NCBI GenBank assembly: GCA_009779675.1
Contig: WRDS01000011.1
Span: 1 to 34,344 of the forward strand
DNA length: 34,344 nt
From: Coriobacteriia bacterium
GTDB lineage: Bacteria > Actinomycetota > Coriobacteriia > Anaerosomatales > PHET01
Reading direction: 5' to 3'
Shown here: in pieces, positions 1 to 5,582 of the stretch
Layout: each line of letters begins with the position of its first letter
Position numbering within the stretch: position 1 is the stretch's first letter
The notes under the pieces: model-generated
What the model was told of the DNA's origin: nothing
Database searches by the model: none
Seen by the model: the letters and a program-made list of their open reading frames with translations, nothing else
Translations under genes and position numbers: made by a program

Positions 1-526
1 ACTGGGTGCCTGTTAGCGATACCGCGACTGTTGCCGTAGACGCGACCAAGAGTGAGCTGATAAAGAACATTAGAAGCAGCAGGGGGACGTATGCAGCTAT
101 AAACGGCATACCGGTCACGACGTGGGCGAGCCATGTGAGCAGCACGCTCTCGGCGACTGTGAAAAATATCCAGCTTGCAATGGCGGCCCATGTCGTGACA
201 TACATGCAGCTGCGTGTATCCGGCAGGGCGTGGAAGAAGTCGCTGCTGTTGCGCTTGTTAAGGAATGAGAACGCCGTATAGACGAGGAACAGTGTGCCGA
301 CAAACATGAAAAGGTACAGTCCGCCTACAGCTCCTTCAAGCGACGGGGGTTGGGGCGGAGGCATTGTATAACCGGTGATGATTGGGCGCGCTTTATAGCT
401 CATATACCGAGTGAGCACGGACAGTAGCGAAGGCAGGACCGATATAATCGATGTAATGATGCCTACCAGCCTCAGCCGCTTGAGGGTATCCAGGTACAAT
501 CTTGTGTTGAAGAACCGAGTACTCAC
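1..526 (-). CDS. ABC transporter permease, partial (runs off left edge)
   Basis: This is the membrane subunit of an ABC-2-like exporter; only the first 175 codons are present. It starts at a GTG (526-524) that overlaps the TGA of the ATP-binding gene in a GTGA arrangement, so the two are probably translationally coupled. Translating the minus strand gives a short basic N-terminus, a first hydrophobic segment around residues 20-40 (GIITSIISVLPSLLSV), a loop rich in proline, a second around 70-90, the motif SDFFHALPDTR near residue 95, then further hydrophobic stretches to the edge. The FHALP-x-TR loop resembles permeases paired with YtrA-type regulators in Gram-positive bacteria. The transported substrate cannot be told. 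The opposite strand also has an open frame here (6-281), which I regard as a shadow. Confidence 0.8.
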   Translation of the reverse strand, partial: MSTRFFNTRLYLDTLKRLRLVGIITSIISVLPSLLSVLTRYMSYKARPIITGYTMPPPQPPSLEGAVGGLYLFMFVGTLFLVYTAFSFLNKRNSSDFFHALPDTRSCMYVTTWAAIASWIFFTVAESVLLTWLAHVVTGMPFIAAYVPLLLLMFFISSLLVASTATVAVSLTGTQ

Positions 527-1443
527 TGCTCGTCACCCCTTTGCATGCCCAGCGCGTCGTCAAAAGCGTATCCCAGCGCCTCCATCTCGTGGATGAAGAC
601 CTCTTCGAGTGTTAGCGGGATCATTTCAAACAGCGGTGGTGCCAGTGCGTTGATCTTATTTGAGAACTCTTGCTTGTCGCCCCTGATGATAACGTTGACA
701 ACGCTGCCTTGCTCTTTGAGATCCAGTACCTCGGCATCCTTGAGCACTTCTTTGTCATCCTCGCGGCTGAAGACTATTTGGGCTTTGAGCAGCGAGGTCT
801 TGAGGTTGTCCACATCGCTCTCGAAGATGATCCCGCCGTCGTACAGCAGAGCGAGCTGGTCGCAGGTATCTTCAAGCTCGCGCAAAGAATGGCTTGTGAT
901 GACCGCCGTTGCATTACGCTCGCAGATATCCGCGTAGATGATATTTTTGACGAGGTTGCGCATGACAGGATCGAGGCCGTCGAACGTCTCGTCCATAAAC
1001 AGGTAATCGGGTTTGGTCGATAGCGCGAGGATGAGAGCCGCTTGCCTGCGCATCCCCTTGGAGAACTGGTTAAGATTCGCCTTGGGGTCAAGCTTGAACA
1101 TCCCCGTAAGCGAGCCGAACTTGCCCCTGTCAAACGCCGAGTAATTAGCGGCATAAAAACCCGCCATGCGCTCCATGCTTGACTGCGGCAGAAAGTAAAG
1201 CTCGTCGGCCACAAACGCCAAGCGCGCTTTTACGCGAGGATTGTCGTAGACGGGCTCGCCGTCGATGGTGGCCGTTCCGCCATCAGGCTTATACACGCCG
1301 GTAAGGATCCTCAAAAACGTGGACTTCCCCGCGCCGTTTGCGCCTACAAGGCCATAGATGCAGCCTTTAGGTATCGTGCAGCTCATATCGGAAAGGACTC
1401 GGGTCGTATCAAAGTCTTTACAAATATGGTCGGCAATGATCAT
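523..1443 (-). CDS. ABC transporter ATP-binding protein
   Basis: This is the nucleotide-binding subunit that powers the adjacent permease from the cytoplasmic face (306 aa). The Walker A motif GANGAGKST lies at residues 34-42, a variant signature FSKGMRRQ at 127-134, Walker B YLFMDETFDGLDP around 147-159 with the catalytic Glu at 152, and the switch histidine in ITSHS. The C-terminal 90 residues after the ATPase core are the kind of regulatory extension common in ABC-2-type drug or peptide exporters. Its ATG lies three bases after the GntR stop and its own stop overlaps the permease start, so regulator, ATPase and permease form one operon. The variant signature, with Lys in place of one Gly, is a mild oddity. 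Substrate unknown. Confidence 0.93.
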   Translation of the reverse strand: MIIADHICKDFDTTRVLSDMSCTIPKGCIYGLVGANGAGKSTFLRILTGVYKPDGGTATIDGEPVYDNPRVKARLAFVADELYFLPQSSMERMAGFYAANYSAFDRGKFGSLTGMFKLDPKANLNQFSKGMRRQAALILALSTKPDYLFMDETFDGLDPVMRNLVKNIIYADICERNATAVITSHSLRELEDTCDQLALLYDGGIIFESDVDNLKTSLLKAQIVFSREDDKEVLKDAEVLDLKEQGSVVNVIIRGDKQEFSNKINALAPPLFEMIPLTLEEVFIHEMEALGYAFDDALGMQRGDEQ

Positions 1444-1446
1444 GGC

Positions 1447-1854
1447 TTATCCCACCCTCGTGTTGGTCTGTTCATCGCGTATGGTCTGCTCGTCGCTATA
1501 AACGTTGTTGATGCATTCGACAATCTGCTCGCGGGACACGCCGAACATCTTGAGCGACGCCACCAGACTTGCAACAGCATCAAGCTTGCCAAGTTTCCTG
1601 TGTCGGATGATTTTCTTGGCACCTTTGGATACGTACCGACCGCTGCCGGATACCGAGTAGCAAATCTTATCGTGTTCCAGCGCCGTGAATGCCTTCTGCA
1701 AAGTGTTGGGGTTTACGTGTATTTCCTGCGAAAGCACACGCACGGATGGCAGGCGTGTGTCCGCCGGATACACGTCGCGCATGATAAGCAGCTCGATATT
1801 GTCCATGACTTGCTCATAGATAGGCGTGCTCGATAACTTGTCGATCATCAGCAC
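1447..1854 (-). CDS. GntR-family regulator, YtrA type
   Basis: This is a short (135 aa) winged-helix repressor. The GntR DNA-binding domain fills about residues 8-75 (PIYEQVMDNIELLI, then LPSVRVLSQEIHVNPNTLQKAF as the recognition region). The remaining 60 residues are a small helical tail, not a large effector domain, as in the YtrA subfamily that controls neighbouring ABC exporters. I chose the GTG at 1854 because an AAGGAG sits six bases upstream; the ATG at 1848 is the alternative. The reading frame stays open further upstream to 2064, but that part crosses the promoter and a repeat and is not protein-like. It is first in an operon with the ATPase and permease, and a palindrome over its own promoter suggests autoregulation. 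Confidence 0.9.
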   Translation of the reverse strand: MLMIDKLSSTPIYEQVMDNIELLIMRDVYPADTRLPSVRVLSQEIHVNPNTLQKAFTALEHDKICYSVSGSGRYVSKGAKKIIRHRKLGKLDAVASLVASLKMFGVSREQIVECINNVYSDEQTIRDEQTNTRVG

Positions 1855-1876
1855 GGTGCACTCCTTCTCCCATGTC

Positions 1877-1914
1877 GTACTATGCATACTATGCGTATTA
1901 GTACGGTTGGTCAA
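1877..1914 (-). promoter_or_regulatory. Promoter and palindromic operator of the GntR-ABC operon
   Basis: Reading the minus strand, TTGACC (1914-1909) and TAGTAT (1891-1886) are separated by exactly 17 bases and make a plausible sigma-70-type promoter about 25 bases upstream of the AAGGAG. The spacer and -10 lie inside an interrupted palindrome, GTACTA at 1877-1882 against TAGTAC at 1899-1904. That is the expected place and form for a YtrA-type repressor site. The operator assignment is inferred. Confidence 0.6.
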
Positions 1915-1960
1915 TATGTGCGCACACAGATGTCGTCCGCAGGGGCTGTTGTATGCAGGG

Positions 1961-1976
1961 GCGCACGTACGTGCGC
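1961..1976. repeat. Perfect 16-bp palindrome
   Basis: GCGCACGTACGTGCGC is its own reverse complement. It ends two bases before the left copy of the 59-bp direct repeat. The right copy also has an inverted repeat just before it, so hairpin plus repeat may form one composite unit. Confidence 0.75.
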
Positions 1977-1978
1977 GC

Positions 1979-2037
1979 GCAGGGGGCCTCGGCCAGAGTT
2001 TTGACGCGTGCTTTGACGCGGCACGCCCGCCCGCCCG
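1979..2037 (+). repeat. 59-bp direct repeat, left copy
   Basis: This copy and 3411-3469 are nearly identical. They differ at base 9 (c/t) and in the four-base block at bases 43-46 (gcac versus atgt). Shared parts are GCAGGGGG, CTCGGCCAGAG, TTTTGACGCG-TGC-TTTGACGCG and a GCCCGCCCGCCCG tail. TTTGACGCG occurs twice within each copy. The two copies bracket the PIN-domain gene and its partner in the same orientation, 1.43 kb apart. I do not recognise the element. An att-like duplication, a dispersed intergenic repeat or a regulatory site are all possible. Confidence 0.85.
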
Positions 2038-2146
2038 CCGCACTTTGACATCGATATCTATCACGTTTCATACGGGGCAGGTGTTTGGAACAGCGATTTC
2101 GCACACCTATTGGTCAAGCGCTGGTGTGGGGAGTGCGCTCCAAGAA

Positions 2147-2614
2147 CTAGGGTTCTTCTAACTGTGGCTGAAACGGCACATCTGGCCTTCCGATCTTTAG
2201 TGGCGGATTGCCAATGCCGTCTATCCTCAGCATGTCATCATCGAAGGTATCAAGCGCTAAGACGTTTCCTGTCAGCATTGCCGTTGCGACGTGTATTGCG
2301 TCGTTCCTGTTTAGGTGCCTATGCTGCCAGATAAGCCTTCTGGCCTCCTCACAAACAGCACGATCTGCGTTGCGCACTACCACAAAGGGCTGCTCGAAGA
2401 ACCTGTTGATATCCTCGTCTTTGTTTCGGTAGACAGCAAGCGTCCCTGTCTTTGCGGGCTTAATGACCTCTGTAAGCGTGATAGCCGAGGTAAGAATTCT
2501 AATATCTCCGGCACGCGCTTCTTGCACGACCCCCTCGCATGCCTCCACGCGCTCAGCTTCTTCGTTGAACCAGGCAATAAAACATGATGAATCCCAATAA
2601 CGGAGTCCGGTCAT
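2147..2614 (-). CDS. PIN-domain ribonuclease (VapC-like toxin candidate)
   Basis: This 155-residue protein has the layout of a PIN-domain nuclease. The N-terminal strand ends in YWDSSCF with Asp8. An acidic residue lies in the LTEVIK helix (Glu49), and the family helix is NDAIHVATA with Asp105. A last strand, LALDTFDDD, carries Asp122. The four acidic positions would bind Mg2+/Mn2+ and cleave RNA, as in VapC. The open frame extends 16 residues further upstream, but the ATG at 2614 overlaps the TGA of the preceding gene (ATGA), which marks the real start and indicates coupling. Third codon positions are less G+C rich than in the housekeeping genes. Both genes lie between two 59-bp repeats, so transfer as a module is plausible. 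The RNA target cannot be inferred. Confidence 0.87.
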   Translation of the reverse strand: MTGLRYWDSSCFIAWFNEEAERVEACEGVVQEARAGDIRILTSAITLTEVIKPAKTGTLAVYRNKDEDINRFFEQPFVVVRNADRAVCEEARRLIWQHRHLNRNDAIHVATAMLTGNVLALDTFDDDMLRIDGIGNPPLKIGRPDVPFQPQLEEP

Positions 2615-3345
2615 CCCCCTAAAGCGCCTCTCATGTCGCCCCAGTCGGGCAACTCGCCGCAACCGATAATCCTGATGCTACTGATCTTCAAGCGAGTGAC
2701 ACCTTTGTCAGAGGTGTAATTTATTGTTCCATAAGCCGACACGCGCTTGCCAAACGCTGCGTGTACGTTATCGAGCAGTTCCTTGGAGTATGTACATCCG
2801 ATGCGCTTTCCGGTCAAGTCGTCATAAATGTTGCAGTTGAACCCACCGTGAAGAGAAAGCATCTCCAGCGTTCCCTCTATGCTCCCCAAACTACTCACGC
2901 TAATCTCAAGTGCCTTTGCTATGTTTGCGGCAATAGTGTCAGACAGCTCAAGCTGACTATTCTCCCCAAATCTTAGGCTAACTGACTGCTTTTTACCGAT
3001 CTTGCTCGCCATAAGCGCAAGTGTGCGTGCATTGCGAACGGAACTCTCGCTGAAGTATTCGGGAACTATCGCTTCGTGGCTGATACGCCTAAGACCGTTC
3101 TCAAGAGCGGAAGCCACCTTTTTTGCCGATTCCGTATAGACAGGCGATGTCGCTTCTACCTCTGCGGCCACACACGTGCTGCCTGGCAAAACAGACACGA
3201 GCAAAGAGACGGCTTTGGGCTTTCCTGCAACCTCGTCAGCGACAGATTGGATCATATCAAGGAATGACTCTATGGCACGCTTGAAGTCAGCCGCATCGAC
3301 CTTGCCCGACTCCAACCTTAGCGTTATCACATTATTGGCATCCAC
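2611..3345 (-). CDS. Uncharacterised 244-residue partner of the PIN protein (antitoxin position)
   Basis: This gene lies immediately upstream of the PIN gene and shares a 4-base ATGA overlap with it, so the two products are probably made in fixed proportion. It starts at GTG 3345 with AAAGGAG about 11 bases upstream. The N-terminal half is an alpha/beta segment (DFKRAIESFLDMIQSV, then SLLVSVLPGSTCVAAEVEA). The C-terminal half has a conserved-looking beta-rich segment (SLGSIEGTLEMLSLHGG, DDLTGKRIGC, VSAYGTINY) and ends in DMRGALGG. I see no ribbon-helix-helix, AbrB or other classic antitoxin DNA-binding motif. From memory, proteins of this shape do occur next to PIN genes, but I know no named function. 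An antitoxin role is inferred from order and coupling only. Confidence 0.75.
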   Translation of the reverse strand: MDANNVITLRLESGKVDAADFKRAIESFLDMIQSVADEVAGKPKAVSLLVSVLPGSTCVAAEVEATSPVYTESAKKVASALENGLRRISHEAIVPEYFSESSVRNARTLALMASKIGKKQSVSLRFGENSQLELSDTIAANIAKALEISVSSLGSIEGTLEMLSLHGGFNCNIYDDLTGKRIGCTYSKELLDNVHAAFGKRVSAYGTINYTSDKGVTRLKISSIRIIGCGELPDWGDMRGALGG

Positions 3346-3384
3346 TCGTATCGCAGCTCCTTTACGGTTCTGTGCTGTACCTTA

Positions 3385-3412
3385 CTACGCTTTGCGTAGC
3401 TTTGCACTACGC
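3385..3412. promoter_or_regulatory. Inverted repeats upstream of the PIN module
   Basis: CTACGC (3385-3390) - TTT - GCGTAG (3394-3399) forms a perfect short inverted repeat. A further CTACGC follows at 3407-3412, so two alternative pairings exist. The site lies 40-67 bases upstream of the GTG of the 244-residue protein and touches the right 59-bp repeat. Toxin-antitoxin operons usually carry such a site for autorepression; the assignment here is inference. Confidence 0.4.
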
Positions 3413-3469
3413 AGGGGGTCTCGGCCAGAGTTTTGACGCGTGCTTTGACGCGATGTGCCCGCCCGCCCG
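3411..3469 (+). repeat. 59-bp direct repeat, right copy
   Basis: Second copy of the element at 1979-2037, in the same orientation. The copy begins within the upstream inverted-repeat region of the PIN module and ends in GCCCGCCCGCCCG. It is followed by GTGCGC and a run of six T, so on the plus strand the tail could also act as part of a weak terminator. Confidence 0.85.
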
Positions 3470-3516
3470 TGCGCTCTTTTTTCGTTAATGTTTCGGTAAG
3501 GATCGGGAAAGCGTGA

Positions 3517-3896
3517 ACAGCTATAAATCTCAGATACCCGCACAAGATTGGGAGGCCCACACGGAATCGAGGTCCCATTTTCCTTCTGCTTAAACCGAAA
3601 GGCTATCCGTTCATATGGCGTAATCCTCGGCACACAGGTCTCAGGATGCCGTTTGGCGCTAAACAAGCGTTAGAACTCGACCGCAAGCGGATCCTGCAAA
3701 TTATGATGATCCTGATGAGACGGCAGACGGCATATATATTTTCCGCGGTATCAATGGAGAGCCGAGGCGCTTAGTTATCATCGCCCCATCGGTGTTCATG
3801 GGCGAAGACGGTCTTCTCGTGGACGACGACCCGCCGTTTTATATCGAGATGCCAGGCGGACTCCGAGCCACATTCAAAAACACGCGACTGGTTTAA
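3517..3896 (+). pseudogene. Decayed coding remains, possibly the start of a phage-type integrase
   Basis: There is no intact gene between 3346 and 3951, but two overlapping plus-strand frames read like protein. The first (about 3517-3700) contains KIGRPTRNRGPI, LKPKGYPFIWRNPRHTG, then FGAKQALELDRKRIL. This resembles the N-terminal arm-binding domain of tyrosine recombinases of the HK022/lambda type (GRP-x-R-N ... NPRTG ... FG). A second frame (3663-3896) continues as NYDDPDETADGIYIFRGING to a TAA and has no start codon of its own. A frameshift near 3700 would join them. No catalytic domain follows, because the PIG-L gene occupies the other strand from 3952. I take this as the eroded end of a mobile element. 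The integrase call rests on motif memory only. Confidence 0.35.
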
Positions 3897-3951
3897 AGGG
3901 GTTGTACCAAAAGCTGGAACGCTGCATGAGACAAGAACCGCTATTGTCGGC

Positions 3952-4917
3952 TTACTGCTCGAGATAGAAGCCGGCATCACGGATGTCTTGCAAGGTCGCT
4001 GCGTATTCGTTTTTGTGGCTTATGGCACCTCGGTAAACACGGGGGGCGCTTTTTTTGCCGAGTTCGGCGTACTGTTCTATGGCCCTCCTCCGTGTGTTGC
4101 ACCCCTGATCTGAGGGGATGAAAACAATCGGTGCCTTTGGTGGGGGGTTTTGCTCGGCGTGTGCGTACACCTTGAAAAAATAGATATTTGACAAACAGAT
4201 ACCAGAATCACCTTTATGCAATAACGCCGCCGCTGAAGCGCAGATTTGATGCTTGCGCGGGAGTTTCCTGTCTCCAAGGCCCTCGCCGAAAAAAACCGCT
4301 GTGCCGTCATTGCCCAACTGAGGGGCTACGGTGAAAACGCGGGTTGAGCTGTCAAGGGGGAACCCATTTTGAGCACAATCGGATTGGATAAACGCGGCGA
4401 CTGTCGAAGCCGAAGCCGAGCTGCGCAATAAAGGGTTGCCGTATGCATTGCCTAAGCACACGACCGAGCCGTCGGGAACACCAATGATGTCCATTGAGTT
4501 TTTGAACTCAGTCCTTCGGGCAACTGCGAAATCGAGCTTGTCGACTACTCCGTCGTGGTTAAGGTCAGGTGCGGGCCTCTGGTGCCTTGCCACCCATCGC
4601 TTTGCTGCGTGCGCGCCTTCTCCATCGCTCAAGAGATAGACTCGAGCGGGTGCACCTGCCTTTATTGCGGCACCTAGAGTTCCGGAAAACCCAAATGCCT
4701 CGTCGTCGGGGTGGGGGACGATTGCCACAATCGGGCTGGTATCGTCGTGTTCCATCGGTCGGAATAAGGAGCCGTCAGAATATCCCAAGGCTTGGTTTTC
4801 GTGCGCAGTGGGGCAGCTGGAGGCCAGGAAGAAGCAGGTGAATATAAGTCCAAGCGATAGGACAAGGAGCCGTGATGCCGTCTTAGGGGTCAGCCACGTG
4901 GTTTTGTCATCTTTCAT
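3952..4917 (-). CDS. Secreted PIG-L-type deacetylase with an EF-hand-like loop
   Basis: This 321-residue protein is a member of the PIG-L/LmbE family, zinc-dependent hydrolases that remove acetyl groups from N-acetylated sugars. The diagnostic PHPDDEAFGFSGT lies at residues 68-80 (His69, Asp71, Asp72), and a later histidine in LPRKHQ may complete the metal site. The N-terminus has a hydrophobic segment at about 16-32 followed by ASSC, a weak lipobox, so it is exported and perhaps lipid-anchored. Unusually, residues 118-129 read DLNHDGVVDKLD, a textbook EF-hand or dockerin-type Ca2+ loop, within the catalytic domain. Codon use is less G+C rich than in the core genes. It stands alone behind its own promoter. 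The substrate, possibly an envelope or host glycan, is unknown. Confidence 0.85.
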   Translation of the reverse strand: MKDDKTTWLTPKTASRLLVLSLGLIFTCFFLASSCPTAHENQALGYSDGSLFRPMEHDDTSPIVAIVPHPDDEAFGFSGTLGAAIKAGAPARVYLLSDGEGAHAAKRWVARHQRPAPDLNHDGVVDKLDFAVARRTEFKNSMDIIGVPDGSVVCLGNAYGNPLLRSSASASTVAAFIQSDCAQNGFPLDSSTRVFTVAPQLGNDGTAVFFGEGLGDRKLPRKHQICASAAALLHKGDSGICLSNIYFFKVYAHAEQNPPPKAPIVFIPSDQGCNTRRRAIEQYAELGKKSAPRVYRGAISHKNEYAATLQDIRDAGFYLEQ

Positions 4918-4961
4918 TCTCGTGATTGTTCCTCGTCTCCGGCGTGCGTCTAGCTGGCTGC

Positions 4962-5048
4962 TCGGCTGCCAAGTGACCTGGGATTACCCTGTCGTTCTCG
5001 GCTGACTGTCAATTAGGTTAGCATGGCTAGCAATTCGGTTGCCAAGTG
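4962..5048 (+). repeat. Pair of 14-bp direct repeats around the PIG-L promoter
   Basis: TCGGCTGCCAAGTG at 4962-4975 and TCGGTTGCCAAGTG at 5035-5048 differ at one base and are 73 bases apart (seven helical turns). One lies downstream and one upstream of the predicted promoter. Confidence 0.6.
4983..5012 (-). promoter_or_regulatory. Probable promoter of the PIG-L gene
   Basis: On the minus strand a perfect TTGACA (5012-5007) is followed after 18 bases by GGTAAT (4988-4983). This leaves a leader of about 60 bases before the ATG at 4917. Two 14-base near-identical motifs, TCGGYTGCCAAGTG, lie on either side at 4962-4975 and 5035-5048. They could be binding sites for a regulator. Confidence 0.5.
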
Positions 5049-5082
5049 GCTTTTCGCACGTATCAGACGCTACGCCTTGCTG

Positions 5083-5337
5083 TCAGTGGCAGCTGTCCGG
5101 AAATTCCGAACAGTTGAATCCCCATCCAGTTCCTTGCTTGCAAAGACATTCGCCAAGTGTAATTTTTGCACACGTTGACTCTCGGTCGAGCCCTTCCTCA
5201 TCGTAGGCATTGCCTATGTGCTTCGTTATCACGCTACGTTCGGCTTCAAACAACCCGGCTATGGCTCTTTGCGTCATCCAAAACGTCTCGTCCTTGAAAA
5301 CGACATCGACATAGGACAATCTGGGAAAAAGATCCTG
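5083..5337 (-). pseudogene. Truncated rhuM-like gene fragment
   Basis: The frame encodes LSYVDVVFKDETFWMTQ, then LFEAERSVITKHI and GLDRESTCAKIT. These match the N-terminal part of RhuM-family proteins (VEVRFEDETFWLTQ ... RSVITKHI ... L-x-x-x-S-T-x-A-K). Those are usually over 300 residues and are found in pathogenicity islands and beside restriction systems. Here the similarity stops after about 50 residues, and the remaining 28 codons are unrelated. There is no ATG or GTG at the expected place (only a TTG at 5319), and the frame is closed by a stop just upstream of 5337. I treat it as a broken remnant that marks the right border of the accessory segment, next to the nrdJ promoter. Confidence 0.7.
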
Positions 5338-5370
5338 TCATTCAGCGGATCTGTGTTAACATGCGATGAC

Positions 5371-5417
5371 ACACAAGATATAGAAATTGTTTTTTCAAGA
5401 AACGCAATATATTGTGC
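5371..5417 (+). promoter_or_regulatory. Tandem NrdR boxes upstream of nrdJ
   Basis: Two 16-bp sites, ACACAAGATATAGAAA (5371-5386) and ACGCAATATATTGTGC (5402-5417), fit the NrdR consensus acaCwAtATaTwGtgt. The second is nearly palindromic. Their centres are 31 bp apart, the three-turn spacing known for paired NrdR boxes. The second box covers AT-rich sequence that could be the -10 region. This predicts repression of nrdJ by NrdR when dATP/ATP is high; nrdR itself is not in the window. Confidence 0.75.
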
Positions 5418-5582
5418 ACCTTGGTTATTCACAGGGCCATCGTTGAGGCTGCTGGCATGGCGGCAGCGGGGCTGTCAGCGGGATCGGCAAGGATCGGCAA
5501 CAAGGGTGTCGGCGGCTTCGCGGTAGGTAGCGGTAAGCGTTTATCGGCGAGCTAATTTTATCGCAAGGAGAAGGGGAACACG

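Noticed and set aside
6-281. Plus-strand open frame of 91 codons at the left edge
   Set aside because: It lies opposite the ABC permease, whose translation is clearly hydrophobic and coupled to the ATPase gene; the plus frame has no supporting features.
3385-3666. Minus-strand 93-codon frame over the right 59-bp repeat
   Set aside because: It exists because the repeat is open in this frame; the same VKARVKTLAE-type peptide appears at the left repeat, so it is repeat-derived rather than a gene.
5320-5582. Cobalamin riboswitch before nrdJ
   Set aside because: A B12-dependent reductase suggested one, but the conserved B12-box sequence and the required length are missing; the region has NrdR-type boxes instead.
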